Origin: Patescibacteria group bacterium
GTDB taxonomy: Bacteria; Patescibacteriota; Patescibacteriia; Patescibacteriales; UBA12465
Direction: 5' to 3'
Length of the DNA stretch: 56,542 nucleotides
NCBI GenBank assembly: GCA_028692765.1
Contig: JAQUWT010000006.1
Span: 1-56,542 of the forward strand
Positions within the stretch are counted from its first letter, which is position 1. Every line of letters starts with the position of its first letter. The translations under genes were made by a program, and so were the position numbers. The notes under the pieces were generated by a model. It had not been told where the DNA came from and ran no database searches. It worked only from the letters and a program-made list of their open reading frames with translations. Shown piece after piece: positions 38,048 through 46,367 of the stretch.

Positions 38048-40285
38048 ATGTATTATAAAATCTCTTCCCTTATCTTAAATACCGGCAAGCATCAGAATGG
38101 CAGCCGTGAGGTTTTTATTGCCCAGCCGGATGCCATCAAAGAGGGTCTGGCCGGTAAGCTATTTTTATTGGCGGAAATTGACGGTAAAAAGAACGACGCC
38201 AAGAAAGTGATTGATTTTATCATCGAACGCCTGGATGATTTCTATTATAACGATGAAAAAATATTTCTGCAGGACAAGATTGAGGGTTTAAGTTTGGATA
38301 ATATTTTTGAGGCGGCTTTAGCCAAGCTCAATAAAGCTTTATTGGAATTTATTTCTTTAGAAAAAATCAGCTTAAGAGCCGAGGATACTAATTTAGTTTT
38401 AGGCTTAGTCTTTGATAATAAATTGCTATTTTCTAATTTTGGCCGCAATAAAGCTTTTTTGATATATAAGCGCCAAGATGATTATGAGTTAGTAAATGTT
38501 GAAGCCAGTGCCGCTGAGGCCGATAATCAGCCGGAAAATAATGGTCCGGTTTCTCCTAAATTCTTCTCTTCGGTGATAAGCGGAGAAATACCCGCCTCTT
38601 CTTATTTTCTCTTTTGTAACGAGGCCTTGCCTGAATATTTATCCAATCATGATTTAATTAATATTATCACTAAGCTCCCTCCAATGGTGGCGGCGGAGCA
38701 GATAAAAAGTAGTCTTGCCCGCCTGAATTCCTATGTTCCCTTTTTGGGTATAATCGTTAAGAACACCTTCGGCTTAAGTTTGGCGGAACTGAAAGAGGAT
38801 GGTGGCGGAGACGTGCTTCAATCCGCTCATAATTCCATTTCTCATTTAAATTATACGGAAAAGAAGACCGAACAGATGTTAGCTTCGGCCGGTTTAATCA
38901 ATTGGCAAAACGTCAATAAAATGTGGAAAAAGGTTAAAAATCGTGGCTTTAAATCAAGTTTGTCTTTACCCGCTAAGGATGGCGGCCAGAATATAAAGAA
39001 ATTACCGTCTTTAAGGCCGTCGAAGACTCTGGCGGCGGCCAGTTTGATAAAGGAAAAAATTGCTTTTGGGCGTAGCCGTTCCCGTCTGGCTGGAGTTTCT
39101 AAGACAATCGGGGCTACCATTATTAATTTGTTCAATCCTTCTTTTTGGCAGAAATTTGCTAGAAACTTTAAAGTTTGGCTTAATTCCCTCCATCCCCGCA
39201 ATAAACTGATGTTTGCTCTTTTATTGTTTGCTTTTTTGATTTTAAGCGCTAGCCTGACAATTTCCAGCATTAATAATCGCCGTCAGGCCAATATTGAATA
39301 TTTTAATAATCTGATTAGCACTTTAGAGACAAAAAAAAGCATGATTGATTCTTATCTTTTGTATAACAATCAAGAAGGCGCCAAAACTTTAATCGGCGAA
39401 AGTTTGGCCGCCATTGATGCTTTGCCGGTCAAAGGAGAGGAGCAGATATCTAGGCGTGACCAGTTGCGCGCTCAAATTGAAGCCCAGAAAGCGCAGGTGC
39501 AGAAATTAACCACTGTGGAATCTCCGGATTTATTGGTTGATTTTCGCAATTATAATGCTTCCGCGGAAGCCAGAAATATAATTCTTTCAGGTGAGAAGCT
39601 TTACGCCGCCGATAGCGCCGCCAAAGCCGTCTATACCTTTGATTTAAAAGAGAAAAATACCGCCTCCTTTTTACTTAATGGCGATTTTAACGCTTTAGAC
39701 AAGCCTGTAAGCGAGGCCGGTGCTATTTATTATCTGAGCGGTAACCGTTTAACCTCCCTTGATGTCGATAGCGGCAAGACTGCGACCTTAAACCTTGATG
39801 GCGTGGGGGCTGATAATAAAGTCACCGCTTTCCAGTTCTACCGTTCTAATTTATATCTGATGATGGCCGATCAAAATCAAGTTTATAAATTATCCAAAAA
39901 TACTAATGGTTTTGGCTCTAAGGTCGCCCGCCTTAACGGAGAAGCTTATCTGGGCGACGCGGTTGATATGGCCGTCAATGGTGATATTATTTTTTTGAAG
40001 AGCAACGGCCAGATTCAAGACTATTATAACGGCGAACTTAAGGATTTATCTTTAGCTTCCGTTGACCCTTCTTTAGACAGCGCTTCTCTGCTGAAAATTT
40101 TTAACGATCAGCTTTTTATAATGGATAAAGCTAGCCAGCGCATTCTAATTTTTGACAAAGAAGGTGCTCTATTAAAGCAATTCCGCTTTCCTGCGCTTAA
40201 TAATTTAAAAGATTTTACCGCCACGAGCGATGGTAAAACTATCTATATTTTGGATAATGATGCCATTTATAGCATTTCTATTTAA
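38048..40285 (+). CDS. membrane protein: cytoplasmic PPM/PP2C-like (probably degenerate) domain, TM, extracellular propeller-like domain
   Basis: EDTNLVLGLVFDNKLLFSNFGRNKAFLIY; TM KLMFALLLFAFLILSASLTI; C-terminal NHL-like repeats. Confidence 0.6.
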   Translation: MYYKISSLILNTGKHQNGSREVFIAQPDAIKEGLAGKLFLLAEIDGKKNDAKKVIDFIIERLDDFYYNDEKIFLQDKIEGLSLDNIFEAALAKLNKALLEFISLEKISLRAEDTNLVLGLVFDNKLLFSNFGRNKAFLIYKRQDDYELVNVEASAAEADNQPENNGPVSPKFFSSVISGEIPASSYFLFCNEALPEYLSNHDLINIITKLPPMVAAEQIKSSLARLNSYVPFLGIIVKNTFGLSLAELKEDGGGDVLQSAHNSISHLNYTEKKTEQMLASAGLINWQNVNKMWKKVKNRGFKSSLSLPAKDGGQNIKKLPSLRPSKTLAAASLIKEKIAFGRSRSRLAGVSKTIGATIINLFNPSFWQKFARNFKVWLNSLHPRNKLMFALLLFAFLILSASLTISSINNRRQANIEYFNNLISTLETKKSMIDSYLLYNNQEGAKTLIGESLAAIDALPVKGEEQISRRDQLRAQIEAQKAQVQKLTTVESPDLLVDFRNYNASAEARNIILSGEKLYAADSAAKAVYTFDLKEKNTASFLLNGDFNALDKPVSEAGAIYYLSGNRLTSLDVDSGKTATLNLDGVGADNKVTAFQFYRSNLYLMMADQNQVYKLSKNTNGFGSKVARLNGEAYLGDAVDMAVNGDIIFLKSNGQIQDYYNGELKDLSLASVDPSLDSASLLKIFNDQLFIMDKASQRILIFDKEGALLKQFRFPALNNLKDFTATSDGKTIYILDNDAIYSISI

Positions 40286-40304
40286 ATCATAAGATTAAAG
40301 TAAT

Positions 40305-40334
40305 AAAAAATACCCGCCTAAGCGGGTATTTTTT
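40305..40334. terminator. bidirectional intrinsic terminator
   Basis: aaaaaaTACCCGCctaaGCGGGTAtttttt. Confidence 0.9.
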
Positions 40335-40352
40335 GTTTGTTTTATGGTAATC

Positions 40353-40775
40353 TTATTTCAAGGTTACTTTAGCGCCGGCTTCTTCCAATTTCTTCTTTAA
40401 AGCTTCAGCCTCTTCCTTCTTTAATCCTTCCTTTAAGACTTTCGGAGCGCCGTCAACCAAATCTTTGGCTTCTTTTAAGCCCATTTCGGTGACTTCGCGG
40501 ACAACTTTGATGACGTTGATTTTGTTAGCACCGCCTTCGGTCAATTCAACATCGAAGCTGTCTTTTTCTTCAGCGGCAGCTGCACCGGCACCACCGGCGG
40601 CCGGAGCCATCATCATTGCGGGAGCGGCAGCAGAAACGCCAAATTTCTTTTCCAAGATTTTGACAAGCTCGGCTAAATCTAAAACGCTCATCTTTTCGAT
40701 TTCGCTGACTAAGCTTTGGAACTTAGCCGGTACCGCCACTTCTTCGGCGGCCTCATTTTTTACTTCTTCGGACAT
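40353..40775 (-). CDS. rplL: 50S ribosomal protein L7/L12
   Basis: [62 protein letters not shown]. Confidence 0.97.
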   Translation of the reverse strand: MSEEVKNEAAEEVAVPAKFQSLVSEIEKMSVLDLAELVKILEKKFGVSAAAPAMMMAPAAGGAGAAAAEEKDSFDVELTEGGANKINVIKVVREVTEMGLKEAKDLVDGAPKVLKEGLKKEEAEALKKKLEEAGAKVTLK

Positions 40776-40827
40776 AATGTTATATTAGGCGGAAACGGAA
40801 AATTTTCCGCTCCCTAGCCCCTATTTA

Positions 40828-41358
40828 TTATTTTTTTTCTTCAATCGCTTTAAGAACGTAGACAAGGTTGCGCAGGTTTCCGGCTAAAGCGTTAACAAAA
40901 CCGGAGACAGGGGCGTTAAGGGAGCCCACCAGTTTGGCATACAATTCCTGCTTGCTCGGCAATTTCGCTAAGGCTTCGATTTCTTCCTTGGTCAGCAATT
41001 TACCTTCCAGGATGCCGCCGATGAAATTGAGCTTGTCGCTCTTTTCTTTGTCTTGGCGAAATTTATCGAGAACCTTGGCGGCCGCCACTTCGTCTCCGTA
41101 GGAGAAGACCGCGGCGATTTTACCGTCCAAGTTTTTAGTATCCAAGCTGTCCACACCTTGATTTTTGAGAGCTAGGCCCAATAAAGTCTTCTTGGCAACG
41201 TAGTATTCGCCGTTTTCTTGGCGCAACTGGTCGCGCAGAGACTCATTGTCTTTTACCCCCAAAGCATTAAAGCCGGCAAAGACGATTGATTTGGCTTCTC
41301 CAATCTTCTTTTCCAAGCTCCGCAGGATTTCCTGCTTTTGGACTTTGCTTTTTGGCAT
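40828..41358 (-). CDS. rplJ: 50S ribosomal protein L10
   Basis: Start trimmed to MPKSKVQKQEILRSLEKKIGEAKSIVFAGFNALGVKD; upstream part of the ORF lies in the leader. Confidence 0.92.
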   Translation of the reverse strand: MPKSKVQKQEILRSLEKKIGEAKSIVFAGFNALGVKDNESLRDQLRQENGEYYVAKKTLLGLALKNQGVDSLDTKNLDGKIAAVFSYGDEVAAAKVLDKFRQDKEKSDKLNFIGGILEGKLLTKEEIEALAKLPSKQELYAKLVGSLNAPVSGFVNALAGNLRNLVYVLKAIEEKK

Positions 41359-41415
41359 ATTTTTTAAAAGCGTTTTTAGGCGCTGGTTTATAAGTACGTT
41401 CAAGGCCCTAGAAAA

Positions 41416-41510
41416 CAAAAAATCTGAGGCCGCCCACAGATTAAATAAAAGCCAATATTAGCTTATATTTACCTCGGCAAGACTTATTTTGACGCTTGCT
41501 GTCTGTGGCA
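41416..41510 (-). promoter_or_regulatory. ribosomal protein L10 leader RNA
   Basis: Minus strand gCCACAGACAGCAAGCG...CTTGCCGAGGT...CTGTGGGCGGCCTCAGATTTTTTG: CTTG pairs with CAAG, CCACAG pairs with CTGTGG; resembles the known L10 leader. Confidence 0.75.
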
Positions 41511-41543
41511 AATTATCAAATTGTATCTTTATCTTAGCAAAAA

Positions 41544-42713
41544 TCAGGAGATTGTCAAGCGTGTTCCCCGCTTGCGGCCGTAATTAGCAAAACGATGTGA
41601 TTCTTCCCTTACCCGCAATAAGACGGGTTTAAGCGATGTTGCTAAATCTTTAAAGTTCTGTTTGACGCCCTTGGGGAAAACTAACTTATCGCCGCCAAAT
41701 TTGGATACACCCACTAAGGGCAAGATAATGTTGAGCTTGCTTAATTCTCTGCTTAAGAAGCTGATTTGCGGGCTGCCGCCGTCAATCATTATCATCTCTG
41801 CCTGCGGCCATTCTTGATGGCGGTAGCGGCGTTTCAGGGCTTCCAAGAGCGCGCGTTCATCGTCTCCGGCCGGGGCTTCCTTAATTTTAAATAAGCGATA
41901 TTCGCTTGCTTGTCTTTCGCCGTTTATAAAGACCACCATGGAAGCATAGCTCTCCTTTCCCTGGAAATGGGAAATATCATAGCCTTCAATGCGCTTAAGT
42001 CGGGGAGACTGCAAATCAGCTTCTTGGCTGAGCAGGGATACTTCTTGGAGATGGCGCAAGGCTTTGGCTTGTTCCGGATTATCTTTTTCCAATTTTAATA
42101 AAAGGCGCTGGCGTTCGCCGCCAAGAATCAACATCAGTTTTTTAATATTTCTTTTATATTCTTGTGAGCTGACGGCATCAATGCAGGCTCCGGGGCAAAG
42201 GCCGATTTGATAATCAAAACAAGCCTTTCCCTGATGCGGTCGGCAAGTGCCGTAGGGAAATATTTTGCGCAGCAAGCGTAAAGCGTTGCTGATTAAACGG
42301 TATGATTGGTAGGGACCGAAAAGCTTATAGTTGCGCGCGGGAAACTTTTTTAAGTCTTGGCCGCGAATAATTATCGGTTTTGGATATTCTTCTTTGGGAT
42401 TAATGGCAATATAGACGAAAGACCGGTCATCGCGATCGACAATATTATATTTAGGCCAGTATTTTTTGATGTTTGCCGCTTCTAAGATAATTGCTTCCAA
42501 TAGGCTTTCACAGACAATAAATTTTAAATCTTTCGCCTGCGCTACCATCTCGGCAATGCGCGAATCTATCCTTTTTTGAAAATATTGGCTCAAGCGATTT
42601 TTTAAATTTACCGCTCTGCCCACGTAAAGCACTTCCCCTTTTGGTCCATGCCAAAAATAGACGCCAGGCGTTTTGGGGACATTTTTTAAAATTGTTTGTA
42701 GCGGGTGGAGCAT
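41544..42713 (-). CDS. uvrC: short UvrC: GIY-YIG plus RNase H nuclease domains, no HhH tail
   Basis: TPGVYFWHGPKGEVLYVGRAVNLKNRL; EGYDISHFQGKESYASMVVF; IDGGSPQI; REESHRFANYGRKR; 389 aa. Confidence 0.88.
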   Translation of the reverse strand: MLHPLQTILKNVPKTPGVYFWHGPKGEVLYVGRAVNLKNRLSQYFQKRIDSRIAEMVAQAKDLKFIVCESLLEAIILEAANIKKYWPKYNIVDRDDRSFVYIAINPKEEYPKPIIIRGQDLKKFPARNYKLFGPYQSYRLISNALRLLRKIFPYGTCRPHQGKACFDYQIGLCPGACIDAVSSQEYKRNIKKLMLILGGERQRLLLKLEKDNPEQAKALRHLQEVSLLSQEADLQSPRLKRIEGYDISHFQGKESYASMVVFINGERQASEYRLFKIKEAPAGDDERALLEALKRRYRHQEWPQAEMIMIDGGSPQISFLSRELSKLNIILPLVGVSKFGGDKLVFPKGVKQNFKDLATSLKPVLLRVREESHRFANYGRKRGTRLTIS

Positions 42714-42715
42714 TT

Positions 42716-43045
42716 TTATTTGATTGAAGTTGCTTGATATATTTTTAAGTCTATTTTTCCGTCTTTTATGTTAACCCCTTCTTGTTTCAAGAGCTTAGCT
42801 TTTTTAGAACTACCGCCAGCGAAACCGCCAATTTCCCCATTACCTTTAATTACTCGATGACAAGGTACTTGCGGCGCAAAGGGATTATTATGCAGAGCCC
42901 GGCCGACAGCCCGAGTCGCTTTTGGCTTTTTTATAGCCTGAGCGATTTGGCCATAAGTGGCTACTTGGCCAGTTTTAATTTTGCCGGTTATCTGATAAAC
43001 CTGCTGGGCAAAAGGGCTAATTTTGATGTTTTTCTCTGATTTCAT
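42716..43045 (-). CDS. ogt: O6-alkylguanine-DNA alkyltransferase, C-terminal domain only
   Basis: GQVATYGQIA, RAVGRALHNNPFAPQVPCHRVI; 109 aa. Confidence 0.88.
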   Translation of the reverse strand: MKSEKNIKISPFAQQVYQITGKIKTGQVATYGQIAQAIKKPKATRAVGRALHNNPFAPQVPCHRVIKGNGEIGGFAGGSSKKAKLLKQEGVNIKDGKIDLKIYQATSIK

Positions 43046-43395
43046 GTGTATTTTTTAACTTGACAAATTTTATTTTAAGAATTAAGATAGGGTCAAGTTG
43101 CTAGGAATAAGCTGTTTATAAAAAATTGATTCCGAAGGATTGCGAGCATATATCAAGCTATTCAGCTTGTATAAAATTATCCTCCCTCCTTAAAAAGTCT
43201 AAAAATATATAGACACCTTACCCTACAGATAAAACAACTACTATCCCCAAAGGACTTAAGGCACCGACACTTTCACTTTGTCCGTAAATCAGGTCGAGAA
43301 AATAAAAGGTACTTGTGTATCTGCAGCCAACTTATTTATTTTTTTCGTTCTTTATTTTTTAAGCCTCAACGCTAATCGGGGGCCGGCCGGACATA

Positions 43396-45924
43396 TCAAT
43401 GCCCGGCCTTTTTCTTTGGTGCAAGCATTTCTTGTAAATACTGGCCGGTAAGGCTGTGAGGATTGGCGGCGATTTCTTCCGGTGTGCCTGCGGCCACTAT
43501 CTTGCCGCCTTTATCGCCGCCGTCCGGACCCAAGTCAATGATATAATCCATTGACTTGAGCATGTGCAGATTATGTTCTATAACCAAGACCGAATTCCCC
43601 TTTTCCACCAATTGGTTCAAGACCTTAAGTAGCATGGCAATATCATAATAGTGTAGGCCGGTCGTCGGCTCGTCCAATAGATAAAGGCTGCGCTTGCCTA
43701 AAGTATGGGTCAGCTCTTTGCCTATTTTTATCCTCTGTGCTTCCCCGCCGGAAAGAGTGGTGGCCGATTGTCCTAATTTAAGATAGCCCAGTCCGACCGA
43801 TTGCAGGACTTTGAGCTTGTCCGTTATATAATAATTGCCCTCAAACAGTTCTATCGCCTCGTCAATCGTCATTTCCAAAACATCGGCGATATTCTTGCCT
43901 TTGTATTTTACTTGCAAGGTTTCGCGATTGAAGCGGCGGCCGCGGCAGACTTCGCATTCTACTAATACCGGCGGCAAAAAGTGCATTTCAATCAGATTGG
44001 AGCCGGCGCCTTCGCAAGCCTCACAGCGCCCCCCGGGGCGGTTGAAAGAAAAGCGGGAGATGGAATAGGCTCTTTCTTTAGCAGCCGGCAATTCGGCGAA
44101 GAAATCCCGTATGGGCGTAAATATGCCGGTATAGGTCGCCGGATTGGAACGGGGCGTTCGGCCGATTGGTGACTGGTCGATAACGACAATTTTATTGATG
44201 TATTCCGCACCCTTTATTTCTGCAACCCCTTTAAGATTGTTTTTTTTGCCGGGGTTGTTTTTGATATAAGATAAATTTTTATATAAAACATCATACAGCA
44301 AAGACGATTTACCGGAACCGGAAACGCCGCTGATACCGACTAGTCTGCCCAGAGGTATTTCCGCTCTTACATTTTTTAAATTGTTCACTTTAGCGCCGAT
44401 AATTTTCAGGCTGCCGTGATTTTGGCTGCGTCTTTTTTCGGGTAAGGATATTTCTTGGTGGCCGCTTAAATATTGCAAAGTCATCGATTGGCTGCCCGGT
44501 TTTTTCTCTTCGGCCGCCAGCAGTTTTTTGGTTTCGCCCATAGCTTCGATTTGGCCGCCATGAACGCCGGCAAGAGGGCCTAAATCGAGAAGATAATCGG
44601 AAGCCAAAATGGTGCGCTCGTCGTGTTCGACAATTATTACGGTGTTATTTTTATCTCTAAGCGTCTTTAATGTCTGGATTAAGCGGTCGGTATCGCGTTC
44701 GTGCAGGCCGATAGTCGGTTCGTCCAAAACATAGAGAGTGCGGGAAAGCTGGGAACCGATTTGGGAAGACAAACGGATGCGCTGAGCTTCGCCGCCGGAT
44801 AGGCTTTCCGCTTCCCTTTCCAAAGACAGATAATTCAAGCCGACTTTGTTTAAAAAATCCAAGCGGTTCAATATCTGCGCGATGACGTTATCGGCAATCG
44901 CCAGCTGGCGCTTATTCATCTTCTGATAATATTTCCAGAAGAAATCATAGGCTTTATCCAAGCTGAGACGGCTTAGTTCTGCCATGTTTTTACCGGCGAT
45001 GCGCACTGATAGGGCCTCCGGCCTCAGTCTTTGCCCTTGGCATTCCGGGCAAGGTTTGTCGGCTGAAAATCCAATTTTTCCCAAGCCGAAGCATTGCGGA
45101 CAAGCGCCGTGGGGAGAATTGAAAGAAAAAAGCCTCGGTTCTACTTCCGGGAAAGCAAAACTGTCGTTCGGGCAGGTCCAATTTGAAGACAGAAGAAATT
45201 CATTTTTCTGGAATTTAACAATGACCAAGCCTTGGCTATATTGCAGGGCGTTTTCTACCGCTTCAAAAAGCCGGCCTTCATCGTTTAGCATCACTTTGTC
45301 TATAACTATTTCCAAATCATGTTTTTGCTTGGCGTTAAGCTTGACCGGTTCCCGCAAGCTTTTTATCTCTCCGTCAATTCGCGCTTCCCCGTATCCCAAA
45401 GCCAAATAGTCGTACAAGAGCTGATAGTATTCACCTTTTCGTCCGCGCACTACCGGACTTAGAATAACAGCATATTCTTCTTGATATTCTTGGCCTCGGG
45501 AAATAATGATATCAATCATTTCTTCCAGGGTAAGTTTTTCTATCTTGACGCCGCAATGAGGGCAAAAAACTTCCCCTACCCGGGCATAAAGAACGCGGAG
45601 ATAATCATGGATTTCGGTTAAAGTGCCGACAGTCGAGCGGGGATTGTGCGATAGAGCTTTCTGGTCAATGGAAATAGCGGGCGCCAATCCCAGAATTTCA
45701 TCGACATCAGCCGGTTTTTTCTGACCCAAAAATTGGCGCATATAGGGCGAGAGCGATTCGACATACTGTCTTTGCCCTTCGGCAAAAATGGTATCAAAAG
45801 CCAGCGACGATTTGCCGCTACCAGAAACGCCGGTAATTACCGTCAAACTATTATGCGGTATTTCCAGGTTGATATTTTTTAAATTGTGCATCCGCGCGCC
45901 GCGAATGATAATTTTATCTTGCAT
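43396..45924 (-). CDS. uvrA: excinuclease ABC subunit A
   Basis: GVSGSGKSSLAFDTI, LSGGEAQRIRL twice, zinc-binding CxxC sets; ends TGA. Confidence 0.97.
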   Translation of the reverse strand: MQDKIIIRGARMHNLKNINLEIPHNSLTVITGVSGSGKSSLAFDTIFAEGQRQYVESLSPYMRQFLGQKKPADVDEILGLAPAISIDQKALSHNPRSTVGTLTEIHDYLRVLYARVGEVFCPHCGVKIEKLTLEEMIDIIISRGQEYQEEYAVILSPVVRGRKGEYYQLLYDYLALGYGEARIDGEIKSLREPVKLNAKQKHDLEIVIDKVMLNDEGRLFEAVENALQYSQGLVIVKFQKNEFLLSSNWTCPNDSFAFPEVEPRLFSFNSPHGACPQCFGLGKIGFSADKPCPECQGQRLRPEALSVRIAGKNMAELSRLSLDKAYDFFWKYYQKMNKRQLAIADNVIAQILNRLDFLNKVGLNYLSLEREAESLSGGEAQRIRLSSQIGSQLSRTLYVLDEPTIGLHERDTDRLIQTLKTLRDKNNTVIIVEHDERTILASDYLLDLGPLAGVHGGQIEAMGETKKLLAAEEKKPGSQSMTLQYLSGHQEISLPEKRRSQNHGSLKIIGAKVNNLKNVRAEIPLGRLVGISGVSGSGKSSLLYDVLYKNLSYIKNNPGKKNNLKGVAEIKGAEYINKIVVIDQSPIGRTPRSNPATYTGIFTPIRDFFAELPAAKERAYSISRFSFNRPGGRCEACEGAGSNLIEMHFLPPVLVECEVCRGRRFNRETLQVKYKGKNIADVLEMTIDEAIELFEGNYYITDKLKVLQSVGLGYLKLGQSATTLSGGEAQRIKIGKELTHTLGKRSLYLLDEPTTGLHYYDIAMLLKVLNQLVEKGNSVLVIEHNLHMLKSMDYIIDLGPDGGDKGGKIVAAGTPEEIAANPHSLTGQYLQEMLAPKKKAGH

Positions 45925-45932
45925 TTTTTTTA

Positions 45933-46367
45933 CTATAAATTACCGTAAATTTTTTCGGCGAGATAGCGCTTAATCATTAAACCGGTGGCTTCAAAAATAG
46001 GTTCCGGTAAATTATTCAAATCGAACCATTCCCATTTTTCCCATTTTTCTGGTTCTGTGATTTTTGGTTCGCCGAAGCTTGCGTGCGCCAAAAAGCCGAC
46101 ATTAACATAGTGCTTCCCTTTGTCTAAACTTCCCATCTCATCCGCCAGCGATACTAGCTCTAATTCCGATATCTCAAGTCCAGTTTCCTCTTTGGTTTCA
46201 CGTATGGCCGCTTCCGCCATCGTTTCTCCAAATTCCAAGTGGCCACCCGGGAAACTCCAAGTTCCCTCTCCGTATGGTGATTTGCGCAAGCCCATAAGAA
46301 CTTGGTCTTGGTTATTTTTTACCATTACGCCCACGCCTACGAGTGGGCGAATCTTTTCGATTGTCAT
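45933..46367 (-). CDS. Nudix hydrolase (MutT/NUDT15-like)
   Basis: Start trimmed to MTIEKIRPLVGVGVMV; Nudix box GGHLEFGETMAEAAIRETKEETGL. Confidence 0.88.
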   Translation of the reverse strand: MTIEKIRPLVGVGVMVKNNQDQVLMGLRKSPYGEGTWSFPGGHLEFGETMAEAAIRETKEETGLEISELELVSLADEMGSLDKGKHYVNVGFLAHASFGEPKITEPEKWEKWEWFDLNNLPEPIFEATGLMIKRYLAEKIYGNL

